A stretch of DNA of 64,000 nt from S5-327 sp965116015 (GTDB taxonomy: Bacteria; Chloroflexota; Dehalococcoidia; Lucifugimonadales; Australimonadaceae): NCBI GenBank assembly GCA_965116015.1, contig OZ220477.1, positions 434,001 through 498,000 of the forward strand. Direction: 5' to 3'. Position 1 is the first letter of the stretch, and each line of letters opens with the position of its first letter. Below are positions 34,234 to 42,801 of the stretch, piece by piece. The notes under the pieces were generated by a model that ran no database searches, was not told where the DNA came from, and worked only from the letters and a program-made list of their open reading frames with translations. Both the position numbers and the translations under genes were made by a program.

Positions 34234-35988
34234 ATGGAGTTAGGCAGCCACCTGTTCGGCGACTTGGTCGTCATTTTCATTGCAGCCGCTCTTGGCGGGC
34301 TGGTTGCTCGTCTGGGGCGGCTGCCTTCGTTGGTGGGCTATCTGGCGGCGGGGACGATTGTGGGTCCGCACGCACTTGGGCTGGTTACGGACGCCGAGCA
34401 TGTGGAGGCGCTTGCGGAGCTTGGGGTTGCGCTGCTGCTGTTCGCGGTGGGCGTCGAGGTTTCGATGGCGGACTTGCGACGCGTGGGGTGGCGTGTGGCG
34501 GCGGCGGGGACGGCACAGGTGGCGCTGACGGCGGCTGCGGGCTACGGGATTGGGGCGGCGCTTGGGTGGTCGGCGCATCATTCGCTGGCGGCGGGGATGG
34601 CGCTTTCGTTGAGCAGTACGATGGTGGCGCTGAAGACGTTGAGCGATCGGGGGGAGATCGGGGCGCTGCATGGGCGCGTGGGGACGGGGATTCTGCTTGC
34701 GCAGGATCTTGCGTTCGTGCCGATGATGGCGATTCTGGCGGCTCTGGCGGCGATCGATGGGGGAGGGGAGTCGCCGATGGGGGAGTTCGCGCTGACGGTG
34801 GGGAAGGCGGCTGCGGTGCTTGCGTTGCTGTTCGGGTTGGGGCGTTTTGCGCCGGTTCTTCTGAAGCGGGTTGCGCTGCTGGGGGCGCGGGAGACGTTTG
34901 TGATTACGGTGCTGGCGGCGATGCTGGGGGCGGCGATGCTGACGTATTGGGCGGGGCTTTCGGCGGCTCTGGGGGCGTTCGTCGCAGGGCTGGTGCTGAG
35001 CGAGGCGGATTGGGCGGGTCGGCGGGCGCTCTCGGAGGTGATTCCGGTTCGGGATATCTTTGCGGGGTTCTTTTTCGTGTCGCTTGGGATGCTGACGGAT
35101 GTTGATTTTCTGCTGGAGAGTTGGGGTCTTGTGCTGTTGTTCATCGCGGCGTCGATTGTGACGAAGTTTGCGCTGGTGAGCGGTTTGACTCGGGCGCTGG
35201 GGTATCTGCCGGCTACGTCGCTGCGGACGGGTTTTCTGCTGGTGCAGATTGGGGAGTTCAGTTTCATCATTGCGGGGGCGGCGACGACGATGGGGCTGGC
35301 TCCGGAGACGTTGTTGCCGCTGATGGTTATCTCGGCGGTGACGACGATGGGGATCACGCCTGCGGTAGTGAGCGGGGGGGCGCGGTTGCTCGATGCGCTG
35401 CAGGCTCGGTCGCGCAGGTTTCATCGCTATTTGTCGGGGGAGGCGCTTGCGGAATCGGCGCGGATGCGCGCTCCGCGGTTGCGGGGGCACGTGATTATCG
35501 GGGGGTTTGGGAGGGTTGGGTCGCTAATTGCTGCGGATCTGGAGCGTCAGCGGGCGCCGCATATCGCGATTGAGCTTGATCCTACGCGGATGGAGTTGGA
35601 GACGGGGCGTCATGGTCATTTGCTGTATGGGGATTCGGCGAGCGATCCGGCGCTGATTGCGGCGGGGGTGGAGCATGCGAAGCTGCTGATTACGACGGCG
35701 ACGGATCATGTGACGAATCTTGTTACGGTGCAGCATGCGAGGCGGTTGAATCCCCGGATCCATATTGTGGGACGGGCGGCGTGGGCGGAGGAGATGCAGG
35801 CTCTGTATGAGGCAGGCGCGGATGCGGTGGTGTGGCCGGAGCTTGAGGCGGCGCTGGCGATGATGCGCATTGCGCTGCGGGATGCGGGTGTTGCGGGTCC
35901 GGAGGTGGAGGAGTTCGTGGAGGAGGCGCGCGTGGAGTTCGGCGATCGCCCGCATACTGAGGACGATGATTCGCTGCTGAGGTCGTAG
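34234..35988 (+). CDS. CPA2-type cation/proton antiporter with RCK (TrkA-N) domain
   Basis: A 584-aa membrane protein. About 12 hydrophobic segments occupy residues 5-380, including the LPSLVGYLAAGTIVGPHALG entry motif (landmark GYLAAGTIVGP) and LSLSSTMVALKTL. The cytosolic C-terminus (about 405-560) is an RCK/TrkA-N domain with the nucleotide motif IIGGFGRVGS. It resembles Kef/YbaL exporters that exchange K+ or Na+ for H+ and are gated by nucleotides. It lies alone between two repeat arrays. Confidence 0.9.
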   Translation: MELGSHLFGDLVVIFIAAALGGLVARLGRLPSLVGYLAAGTIVGPHALGLVTDAEHVEALAELGVALLLFAVGVEVSMADLRRVGWRVAAAGTAQVALTAAAGYGIGAALGWSAHHSLAAGMALSLSSTMVALKTLSDRGEIGALHGRVGTGILLAQDLAFVPMMAILAALAAIDGGGESPMGEFALTVGKAAAVLALLFGLGRFAPVLLKRVALLGARETFVITVLAAMLGAAMLTYWAGLSAALGAFVAGLVLSEADWAGRRALSEVIPVRDIFAGFFFVSLGMLTDVDFLLESWGLVLLFIAASIVTKFALVSGLTRALGYLPATSLRTGFLLVQIGEFSFIIAGAATTMGLAPETLLPLMVISAVTTMGITPAVVSGGARLLDALQARSRRFHRYLSGEALAESARMRAPRLRGHVIIGGFGRVGSLIAADLERQRAPHIAIELDPTRMELETGRHGHLLYGDSASDPALIAAGVEHAKLLITTATDHVTNLVTVQHARRLNPRIHIVGRAAWAEEMQALYEAGADAVVWPELEAALAMMRIALRDAGVAGPEVEEFVEEARVEFGDRPHTEDDDSLLRS

Positions 35989-35989
35989 G

Positions 35990-36460
35990 GATGTTAGTCC
36001 GGAGGGGGCGCTGAGGAGGCGTTCGGCGGGTGTGGGCGGGGAGGGGCGCGGTGGGGAGGGGGGGCGGTGGTTCGCTGTCGAGGTCGGTAAGGGGGTTAGA
36101 GTCCGGAGGGGCTTCGAGGAGGCGTTCGGCGGGTGTGGGCGGGGGCGCGGTGGTTCGCTGTCGAGGTCGGTAAGGGGGGTTAGAGTCCGGAAGGGCTTCG
36201 AGGAGGCGTTCGGTGGGTGTGGGCGGGGCGGGGCGCGGTGGTTCGCTGTCGAGGCCGTAGGGGGTTAGAGTCCGGAAGGGATTTCGAGGAGGCGTTCGGC
36301 GGGTGTGGGCGGGGGCGCGGTGGTTCGCTGTCGAGGTCGGTAAGGGGGGTTAGAGTCCGGAAGGGCTTCGAGGAGGCGTTCGGTGGGTGTGGGCGGGAGG
36401 GGGCGCGGTGGTTCGCTGTCGAGGCCGTGGGAGGGTTAGAGTCCGGAGGGGATTTCGAGG
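35990..36460. repeat. 85-bp tandem repeats derived from a gene 3' end
   Basis: The block agtccgga plus cttcgaggaggcgttcgg recurs at 35996, 36100, 36184, 36269, 36354 and 36440 (steps 104, 84, 85, 85, 86). The last copy is the true 3' end, including the stop codon, of the minus-strand gene at 36436. The array thus consists of copies of that gene's end plus a spacer. Confidence 0.88.
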
Positions 36461-36990
36461 AGGCGTTCGGCGATGGCTGTGAGGATGCTCCACTGGCTCA
36501 TTGAGCGGGTGAAGGAGCTTTTGACTTGCAGGGTCCAGCCTTCGAATTCGTTTGAGCATCGCTGGATCTCGAGGTCGCCGACTTTGGCGACTAGGCGCGT
36601 TACTGCGGGGTCTTGGCGGAGGTGGGCGAGGAGGCCGGTTCCGTAGTCGTCGCCGTCCCACTCGATGCGCGTTACTTTCCAGAATTGGGGGAATGCTTTG
36701 TGGCGGGTTGTTCGGAGGGAGAGTGGGCCGAACGGGGAGTTGCGCTGGTCGGGTATGCAGAGGACGAGGCGCCATTCGGGGGCGCTGTATTGGGAGCCGT
36801 CGCGTTTGACGATGTTGATCCAGCGGATGGGTCCTTCGTGGAGGTCGATGACGCCGAGGGAGCGCATCCAAGCGGGTTTCTGGATGTTCTCTTCGGGTCG
36901 GCCGCGTTCGGCGAGTTCGGCATGGACGCCCAGGAGGTTGAGGCCGTATGCGAGGTTGTCGCGGGTTTTGTCGCGGAAGCGTTCTTTCAT
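36436..36990 (-). CDS. Uncharacterised protein (184 aa)
   Basis: Not recognised. It is soluble, with no signal peptide or membrane helix, and is rich in aromatic and charged residues (for example PAWMRSLGVIDLHEGPIRW, FWKVTRIEWDGDDYGTG). It ends in RLLEIPSGL, which is the source of the adjacent tandem repeats. It follows the bicupin gene on the same strand by 61 bp, so it may be co-transcribed with it. Composition is native. Confidence 0.6.
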   Translation of the reverse strand: MKERFRDKTRDNLAYGLNLLGVHAELAERGRPEENIQKPAWMRSLGVIDLHEGPIRWINIVKRDGSQYSAPEWRLVLCIPDQRNSPFGPLSLRTTRHKAFPQFWKVTRIEWDGDDYGTGLLAHLRQDPAVTRLVAKVGDLEIQRCSNEFEGWTLQVKSSFTRSMSQWSILTAIAERLLEIPSGL

Positions 36991-37051
36991 TGCGGGGGTT
37001 CCTGGGGGAGCGGCGAGGGGCTTCGCGGCTCGCTGTTGTTAGGGGCTGGAG

Positions 37052-38179
37052 TTAGGGTTCGTCGGAGTAGCCGCCCATATTTGAGGAGGCGCCGCGTTTG
37101 GCGAGTTCTTGTTCGAAGTGGGAGCGTATGGCGGGGTCTTCGTTTTTGAATTGGATCTGGGGGCCGCCGGTTTCTTTGTAGCGGGCGCCGACGTATCCGG
37201 AGTAGCGGGGGTTTCCGTAGCGGAGGACGAGGTATCGGATAGGTTGGGAGCTGCAGTTGAAGTGCTGGTGGTAGCCTGAGCCGGGGGAGAGGAGGGATCC
37301 GGCGCGGTAGTTGAGTTGCTCCCAGGGGACGCCTGGGGCTGGGTGGACGCCTTCGGGCCATTGGAGGTCGTAGCCTTCGCCGCTGAGGAAGAGGTATGCG
37401 ACGTCGGAGACGAGGCCGGCTTTTTTGCGGTTGGCTTCGCCGGTGTGGGCTTTTTTGTAGGTGCCTGGGGGGAATTCGGAGAGGTGGCAGATGAAGTGGC
37501 CGTTGGCCATGTTGATCATCATATTGGCGCCGGGGCCTCGGGCGGTCCAGCGGTCGAGGTTGACGTTGTTGACGTTGGGGATGAAGTTGGTTTCCATAAA
37601 CCGGTTCTCGATTTTGGAGGATTTGCCGCTGAAGTAGAGTTCGTCGGAGGGGTCGAACCGGTCGGGGAAGGTCATTGGGCAGTTGAAGATGAGTTCGGGG
37701 CTGCCGTAGAGGTTGAAGGCGGTGGGGGCGTTGGTGGCTCCGTAGAGGCGGACGGTTTCGTCGCCGCTGGCGTTGTAGAGTTCGTGCCAGGCGTTGAGGG
37801 GGATGGAGAAGACGCTGCCGGTTTGCCATTCGAAGGTGTGTTTGGGGGATCCGTCATACCAGACGGATGTTGCGCCGCGTCCTTTCACGACGTAGTAGAT
37901 TTCTTCGTACATGTGGCGTTCGAGGTTGAATTTGCCGCTTTGGGGTATGTCGCAGACGAATCGGATGGTGCCCTGGTTGTTGACGAGGGCGCCGTCGAGG
38001 GGGTCGGCGGAGAGGTCGAGGAGGGCTGCGTTCACGCCTGCGCGCGGCCAGGGCTCAACGCTGATGGAGCTGATGTCGTCGACGAGTTGCTGGGTGTGGA
38101 CGGCGAGGCCTTCGTCGGAGACCCATTTCTCGTAGGGGGTGAGGGTCCACGGTTCGTAGCGGTCCTGGATAGAGACCAT
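37052..38179 (-). CDS. Bicupin domain protein
   Basis: 375 aa with two cupin barrels. Cupin 1 is about residues 75-165, with ERHMYEEIYYVVKGRGATSV around the metal-site His and Glu and the distal His in NAWHELYN. Cupin 2 is about 240-345, with AYLFLSGEGYDLQWPEG and GSGYHQHFN. This resembles gentisate 1,2-dioxygenase-type ring-cleavage enzymes and related cupin isomerases. AAGGAGG sits 6 nt before the ATG at 38179. Function beyond a metal-dependent cupin is not assignable. Confidence 0.82.
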   Translation of the reverse strand: MVSIQDRYEPWTLTPYEKWVSDEGLAVHTQQLVDDISSISVEPWPRAGVNAALLDLSADPLDGALVNNQGTIRFVCDIPQSGKFNLERHMYEEIYYVVKGRGATSVWYDGSPKHTFEWQTGSVFSIPLNAWHELYNASGDETVRLYGATNAPTAFNLYGSPELIFNCPMTFPDRFDPSDELYFSGKSSKIENRFMETNFIPNVNNVNLDRWTARGPGANMMINMANGHFICHLSEFPPGTYKKAHTGEANRKKAGLVSDVAYLFLSGEGYDLQWPEGVHPAPGVPWEQLNYRAGSLLSPGSGYHQHFNCSSQPIRYLVLRYGNPRYSGYVGARYKETGGPQIQFKNEDPAIRSHFEQELAKRGASSNMGGYSDEP

Positions 38180-38347
38180 AGGCTGCCTCCTTGGGGTTCG
38201 GTCTGCGGTTGGGGGCATTATGCGCTTTGCGGGGCGTATGAGGAAGTCTCGGGAGTGGTAGGCTGTGCGGTGAATCGTACGGCGATGCGGGCGGAGCGGG
38301 CGGCGGGCGCCGGCTGTAGCTGCTGTAAAGGGGAGAGAGAGGATTAG

Positions 38348-39514
38348 ATGCGAGGGGGATTGAAGGAGGCGGCGCGAGCGGCGGTCGATGCGTCGCGGGG
38401 GGAGCTTGTTGGGCTGAGCCGTCGCATCCACGCTAATCCGGAGCTTGGGTACGAGGAGGAGCGGGCGTCGGGCTGGTTGTGCGAGGCGCTGGACGCTGCC
38501 GGGTTTGCGGTTGAGCAGGGGTTGTGCGGGCTGCCGACGGCGTTCCGGGCGAGGCGGGGGTCGGGGCCGCTGCATATTGTGGCGTGCGCGGAGTATGACG
38601 CGCTGCCGGGCATAGGGCACGCGTGCGGGCACAACGTTATCGCGGCTGCGGCTGTGGGGGCTGGAGTCGGGGCGGGGGCGGTTGCGGACGATGCGGGTCT
38701 TACGGTTACGGTGCTTGGCACGCCTGCGGAGGAGGTTCTTCGGTCGGGGGGGAAGATTCATCTTCTGGAGGGTGGGGCGTTCGATGGGGTTCACGCGGCG
38801 ATGATGACGCATCCGGCGCCGTGGGATGTGGCGGCGTGGCCGATCGTGGCGGCGACGTTTTTCGAGGCGCGATACTACGGGAAGGCGGCGCACGCTTCGG
38901 GTTTCCCGGAGTTGGGGATCAACGCTGCGGACGCTCTGACGATTGCGCAGACGGCGATCGGTTTGCTGCGTCAGCATCTCCGCTCGACGGATCGGACTCA
39001 CGGGATCGTTACGCGCGGCGGGGACGCGTTCAATATCGTGCCGGCGTTCACGTCGGCGGAGTATGCGGTGCGGGCTCGGACGCTGGAGGAGCTGCAGGAT
39101 GCGTACGAGAAGGTGATGCGGTGCTTCGAGGCGGGGGCGCTGGCGACGGGGGCGACGCTGGATGTGCAGGGGGCGGTTCGGCCGTTCGCGCATCTGGAGC
39201 ATGATTTGCCGCTGGCGGCGCGGTATCAGCGCAATGCGGAGGAGCTGGGGCGTCGGTTCCCTGCGCCGGGGGAGCCTAGCCCTGCGACTCCGGTTTCGAC
39301 GGATATGGGGAATGTGTCGCTTGTTGTGCCGTCGATTCATCCGGCGATCGGGATTGGGTCGCTGCCGGCGGTGAATCATCAGCCGGAGTTTGCGGCGGCT
39401 TGCGCGACGGAGGCGGCGGATGAGGCGGTGTACGACGGGGCGGTGGCGATGGCGTGGACGATGATCGACGCGGCCTCGGAGGGTGGGCTGAGGGGGCGTT
39501 TGCTTGGGGAGTAG
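38348..39514 (+). CDS. M20 family metallopeptidase/amidohydrolase
   Basis: 388 aa, M20D-like (AbgB, hippurate and indole-acetyl-amino-acid hydrolases). It shows RRIHANPELGYEE near residue 25, the metal-binding CGHNV, PAEE with the catalytic glutamate, and MMTHPAPWD. It hydrolyses N-acyl amino acids or small peptides. A GGGGAGAGAGAGGATTAG region precedes the ATG. It stands alone on the + strand between minus and sod genes. Confidence 0.88.
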   Translation: MRGGLKEAARAAVDASRGELVGLSRRIHANPELGYEEERASGWLCEALDAAGFAVEQGLCGLPTAFRARRGSGPLHIVACAEYDALPGIGHACGHNVIAAAAVGAGVGAGAVADDAGLTVTVLGTPAEEVLRSGGKIHLLEGGAFDGVHAAMMTHPAPWDVAAWPIVAATFFEARYYGKAAHASGFPELGINAADALTIAQTAIGLLRQHLRSTDRTHGIVTRGGDAFNIVPAFTSAEYAVRARTLEELQDAYEKVMRCFEAGALATGATLDVQGAVRPFAHLEHDLPLAARYQRNAEELGRRFPAPGEPSPATPVSTDMGNVSLVVPSIHPAIGIGSLPAVNHQPEFAAACATEAADEAVYDGAVAMAWTMIDAASEGGLRGRLLGE

Positions 39515-39525
39515 GCGGGCGCCTG

Positions 39526-39554
39526 TTGCCGTCGGCGGGGGCGTCCGCTAAAGT
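39526..39554 (+). promoter_or_regulatory. Candidate sod promoter
   Basis: TTGCCG (39526-39531), 17-bp spacer, TAAAGT (39549-39554), about 130 bp upstream of the SOD start. Confidence 0.35.
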
Positions 39555-39619
39555 AATTCGCGAGCCCTTGCGGTCAGGGGGGCCCGGGCTTGCGCCGATT
39601 CCCTCGCCGTTGTTCCCTC

Positions 39620-39631
39620 GGGGGGGGGGGG
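39620..39631. repeat. G12 homopolymer tract in the sod leader
   Basis: Twelve consecutive G, 57 bp before the SOD start codon, within the presumed 5' UTR. Confidence 0.85.
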
Positions 39632-39687
39632 CGTGGAAGGGGCGTTTGGAATCAGCATCAGGCAACGAACATTAGGAGGTATGACAG

Positions 39688-40266
39688 GTGAAGCACGAAT
39701 TGCCCGCTCTCCCGTACGCTATGGATGCGCTCCAGCCGCATATTTCGCAGGAGACGCTGGAGTTTCATTATGGCAAGCATCATCAGGCGTATGTGAACAA
39801 TCTCAACAATATGGTTGAGGGGACGGAGTTCGCCGAGTCGTCGCTGGAGGAGATCATCAAGGGCGCGCCAGCTGGGCCGATCTTCAACAATGCGGCGCAG
39901 GTGTGGAATCACACATGCTACTGGAATTCGATGAGTCCGGACGGGGGCGGGGAGCCTACGGGCAAGGTTGCGGAGGCGATCAACGCGGCGTTCGGGTCGT
40001 TCGAGGAGTTCAAGAAGGAGTTCACGGCGAAGGCGACGGGGAATTTCGGTTCGGGGTGGACGTGGCTGGTGAAGAACGGGGATGGGACGGTGTCGATCGA
40101 GAACACTTCGAACGCGGGGAATCCGATGACTAATGGTCAGGAGCCTCTGTTGACGTGCGATGTGTGGGAGCATGCGTACTACATCGATTACCGGAACGCC
40201 CGCCCCGCTTACCTGGGGGCGTGGTGGAATCTTGTTAATTGGGAGACGGCGAACGCGGGGCTGTAA
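39688..40266 (+). CDS. sodB: Superoxide dismutase, Fe/Mn family
   Basis: 192 aa. The metal ligands H27 (HYGKHH), H75 (QVWNHTCYW), D158 and H162 (DVWEHAYYIDY) are all present. Q71 in NAAQVWNH is the position and residue usual for iron-type enzymes. It detoxifies superoxide in the cytosol. The start is GTG 39688 with a perfect AGGAGGT 7 nt upstream. A strong terminator follows. Confidence 0.95.
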   Translation: MKHELPALPYAMDALQPHISQETLEFHYGKHHQAYVNNLNNMVEGTEFAESSLEEIIKGAPAGPIFNNAAQVWNHTCYWNSMSPDGGGEPTGKVAEAINAAFGSFEEFKKEFTAKATGNFGSGWTWLVKNGDGTVSIENTSNAGNPMTNGQEPLLTCDVWEHAYYIDYRNARPAYLGAWWNLVNWETANAGL

Positions 40267-40292
40267 CGCTCTGCGGGCGGATCCTGTGGGAG

Positions 40293-40329
40293 GCGGGAGC
40301 GGCGTCTGAACGCCGCTCCCGCTTTGTTG
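40293..40329 (+). terminator. Terminator after sod
   Basis: A perfect 13-bp stem (40293-40305 and 40310-40322) with a CTGA loop, followed by TTTGTTG. Confidence 0.85.
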
Positions 40330-40420
40330 TCTGGGGAGGGGCACTGCGACATCTGGGTATTGCGCGGTGGCGCGGGCGAGACTTACTGTGCTAGGAAATC
40401 CACACAGGAAGATTACTGAG

Positions 40421-40606
40421 ATGTCGGACGATAGTGTGCTCGCAACAGCGATAACGATTCCGGCAGCGCTTGTGGCGTTGGTGGGGTTTTGTCTCGCTGC
40501 AGGGACACCACAGGGGCTGACGTGGGTGACCGCAGTTACATCCATAGTCACTGCAGGGCTTGTGCTGTACTGGGGACACCGTGTATTCCGAATATTCGAA
40601 AGATAG
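40421..40606 (+). CDS. Small two-helix membrane protein (61 aa), atypical composition
   Basis: ATG 40421 with ACAGGAAG upstream. It encodes MSDDSVLATA, a hydrophobic helix, a short GTPQG turn, a second helix and a basic tail RVFRIFER. G is only slightly above C on the + strand, unlike neighbouring genes, suggesting recent acquisition. Family not recognised. A frame start at 40367 exists but has no ribosome site. Confidence 0.55.
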   Translation: MSDDSVLATAITIPAALVALVGFCLAAGTPQGLTWVTAVTSIVTAGLVLYWGHRVFRIFER

Positions 40607-40676
40607 GTTTCCCCGCGCATCGGGTTCGGGGAAGCGTGGAGGGAGCGGGTAGAGGTTGGGGGCTGTGGGGGCGGGG

Positions 40677-41315
40677 TTAGCGCTGGGAGCTTGCCCAGTC
40701 GGCTATGGTTTCGCGGGGTCCGTGGATGCGTTTGGCGAGGGTTCCGCGGCGGGGTCCACAGGCGCGGCAGAAGAGGCCGGAGAGGACGCGGGCGCGGATG
40801 AATCGGAGGCCGCAGCCGGGACATTCGAGGCCGGTGTAGCGGCGGTTGGCGGGGTGGTCGGGGGCGTGGTCGGGCGGTCGGCGAGAGGTTGCTCGGGGGT
40901 TGGCTCCGAGGCGGACGGCCCATTCGCGCCACTTGGGGCCGTGGGGTTCTGCTGTGACGCCTGCGGCGATGTGGGCGAGTTCGTGGCGGAGCGTTTCGAG
41001 CGCTTGTTCGCGGCTGAGCCACGCGGAGAGGCGGATGAGGTTGCGGCTGAGGTAGGCTCTGCCCAGGAGCCTTCGCATACGGGCGGACCATTCGATGCTG
41101 GGGGCCGGGGAGAGGCGGAGCTGTTGCGCGAGCTCGTCGAGGAGGCGGCTGACGGCGTCGCGGGTAGTCTGGGGCGGGAGGAGGGGGGGCGGGGGCGCGG
41201 GGTCGTTTAGGGGAGGGTGGGGGCTGTCGGGGGGAATGGGAGGGAGGATGACGGAGGGAGAGAGTTGGGGGTCGTCGGGCCAGAGGCGTCCCTGGGCGCT
41301 GGGGTGAGGTTTCAT
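40677..41315 (-). CDS. SprT-like zinc metalloprotease domain protein
   Basis: 212 aa. A Pro-rich N-terminus (about 1-50) is followed by an SprT-like domain with the HELAH zinc motif at 111-115 and the third ligand region EPHGPKW, then a C-terminal zinc ribbon (CPGCG and CRACG). SprT/SPRTN proteins are thought to act on DNA-protein crosslinks. The ATG lies within a duplicated copy of the nth gene end and overlaps the preceding mini-gene stop (ATGA). Confidence 0.82.
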   Translation of the reverse strand: MKPHPSAQGRLWPDDPQLSPSVILPPIPPDSPHPPLNDPAPPPPLLPPQTTRDAVSRLLDELAQQLRLSPAPSIEWSARMRRLLGRAYLSRNLIRLSAWLSREQALETLRHELAHIAAGVTAEPHGPKWREWAVRLGANPRATSRRPPDHAPDHPANRRYTGLECPGCGLRFIRARVLSGLFCRACGPRRGTLAKRIHGPRETIADWASSQR

Positions 41316-41506
41316 AGGGGTTTGTGTCGGAGGGCGGTTGCGGGGAGTCGGGGGTCGTTTTCGGGGAGGTAGAGGGGGTTCGATGGGCAGCGGGGGCTGT
41401 GGGGAGGTTTCATAGGGGTTTGTGTCGGAGGGCGGCTGTGGGGAGGCGGGGGTCGTTTTGGCGGAGGTAGAGGGGTTTCGATGGGCAGCGTTCGGCGAGG
41501 GGGCAC
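41311..41506 (-). repeat. 98-bp tandem duplication spanning the nth/sprT junction
   Basis: Two copies (41311-41408 and 41409-41506), about 90 percent identical by eye. Each carries the CTATGAAACC stop/start overlap and the last codons of nth. Confidence 0.88.
41312..41413 (-). CDS. 33-aa mini-gene created by duplication of the nth 3' end
   Basis: It starts at the ATG overlapping the nth stop and ends at the TGA overlapping the SprT-like start. It encodes MKPPHSPRCPSNPLYLPEND then PRLPATALRHKPL. Its last 22 residues copy the C-terminus of the endonuclease III-like protein (NPLYLPENDPRL against KPLYLRQNDPRL). It probably has no function and may only keep translation coupled. Confidence 0.5.
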   Translation of the reverse strand: MKPPHSPRCPSNPLYLPENDPRLPATALRHKPL

Positions 41507-42186
41507 TTGTGGCAGAGGGGTCGCTGGGCTTTGCAGACTTGCCGTCCGTGGGTGATGAGGTAGACGTGGAGGTTGAAGACGCGCTCTGGGGGGATGGCGC
41601 GTTCGAGGACGTCGTGCGCTTCGTCGGGGGTTACGCGGGGGCCGATGAGGGCGAGGCGCCGGGAGACGCGGTAGATGTGGGTGTCGACGGCCATCGCGGG
41701 CTGGTTCATTGAGAAGGAGAGGACGACGCCGGCGGTTTTGGGGCCGACGCCGGGGATTGCTCGGAGCCAGGCTTTGGCTTCTTCGAGGGGGAGGTTTGAG
41801 AGGAAGGAGATGTCGAATGCGCCGGTGCGGTGGAGGATGGATCGGAGGGCGCCCTGGATCCGTGGGGCTTTCTGGCGGGCCAGGCCTCCGTGGCGGATGG
41901 CATCGGCGAGGTTGTCGACGGGGGCGTCGAGGACGGCCTCCCAGGAGGGGTATCGGTCTGCGAGGGCTGCGAACGCGCGCTCGGCGTTGAGGTCGGAGGT
42001 GTGCTGGGAGAGGATGGTCCAGACGAGTTCGGAGGTTCCGTCGAGGCGCTGCCGGCGTTTGGGCTGGCCGTAGTACGCTTGGAGCAGGTTGTGGATCTCG
42101 TTTGGGGTGTAGGGTTTGACGCCGCGGACGCTGCGGGGCTGCATTACTTTCCGGCGTCGTCGGTTTGCTGGCTTAGGCTGAGTCAT
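41410..42186 (-). CDS. nth: Endonuclease III-like DNA glycosylase/AP lyase
   Basis: 258 aa HhH-GPD protein. The helix-hairpin-helix IPGVGPKTAGVV carries the catalytic lysine, the catalytic Asp is in MAVDTHIYR, and a C-terminal 4Fe-4S loop has cysteines 218, 225, 228 and 234 in the usual 6-2-5 spacing. It excises oxidised pyrimidines. The start overlaps the phosphatase stop, so rimI-phosphatase-nth form one operon; a shorter start at 42144 is possible. The C-terminal 24-residue tail is the duplicated segment. Confidence 0.92.
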   Translation of the reverse strand: MTQPKPANRRRRKVMQPRSVRGVKPYTPNEIHNLLQAYYGQPKRRQRLDGTSELVWTILSQHTSDLNAERAFAALADRYPSWEAVLDAPVDNLADAIRHGGLARQKAPRIQGALRSILHRTGAFDISFLSNLPLEEAKAWLRAIPGVGPKTAGVVLSFSMNQPAMAVDTHIYRVSRRLALIGPRVTPDEAHDVLERAIPPERVFNLHVYLITHGRQVCKAQRPLCHKCPLAERCPSKPLYLRQNDPRLPTAALRHKPL

Positions 42187-42799
42187 CGATGTGGGCGAGG
42201 TGTTCGGCGTCGTTGTGGAGGCGCAGGCTTATGTTGTTGTTGTCGCGGACTTCGAAGAGGTTGACGGCGGCGTAGGCTGTTTTGAGCGATTGCTGGCGGT
42301 GTGCGGAGTCGGGGAGGCCCATAGCGATGGACGCGGCGATCCGGATGGGGGAGTCGTGGGTTGCGGCGAGGGCTGTTCCGTTGGGGTGTGCGGCGAGCGT
42401 TTCGCTGAAGAAGCGTGAGATGCGGGCGCGGAGGCTGGCGAGGTTTTCTCCGTTCTCGAAGGTTACTGTTTCGGGGGCGTTGCGCCATTGTTCGAGGAGT
42501 TCGGGGTTTTCGCGCTGCACGTCGGCGACGAAAGCGCCGGCGTAGCGTCCGTAGTCGAGGTCTTTCAGGGCTGAGCGCTGGCGGACGGGGAGGCCGGGGA
42601 TGCGCGCGACTGAGTTGGCGGTTTGTCTGGCGCGCCATGCGGGGCTTGAGTAGATGGCGTCGAGGGGTTCTCGGGAGAGTCTGGCGGCTAGGGCTGCGGC
42701 TTGCGCGCGACCTATCTTGTCGAGTCCGCCGCCGCCCTGGACGCGGCCCTGGGTGTTCCAAGCTGTGCGACCGTGCCGGACCATAAAGAGGCGGAGCAT
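42173..42799 (-). CDS. Histidine phosphatase family protein
   Basis: 208 aa. The phosphohistidine motif VRHGRTAWN lies at residues 7-15, with the second His in AATHDSPIR and the acidic LDYGRYAG segment. It belongs to the phosphoglycerate mutase-like/CobC group of broad phosphatases. It starts 2 bp after rimI and overlaps nth. Confidence 0.9.
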   Translation of the reverse strand: MLRLFMVRHGRTAWNTQGRVQGGGGLDKIGRAQAAALAARLSREPLDAIYSSPAWRARQTANSVARIPGLPVRQRSALKDLDYGRYAGAFVADVQRENPELLEQWRNAPETVTFENGENLASLRARISRFFSETLAAHPNGTALAATHDSPIRIAASIAMGLPDSAHRQQSLKTAYAAVNLFEVRDNNNISLRLHNDAEHLAHIDDSA

Positions 42800-42801
42800 A
42801 G

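Noticed and set aside
32520..34280. A 586-codon minus-strand frame and several plus-strand frames across the minisatellite
   Set aside because: The unit length is mostly not a multiple of three, all frames are Pro/Arg- or Gly-rich translations of a stop-poor repeat, and no start signal or domain is visible.
38179..39379. N-terminal 400-residue extension of the bicupin
   Set aside because: The extension is antisense to the M20 peptidase gene and Arg/Pro-rich; an AAGGAGG ribosome site marks the real start at 38179.
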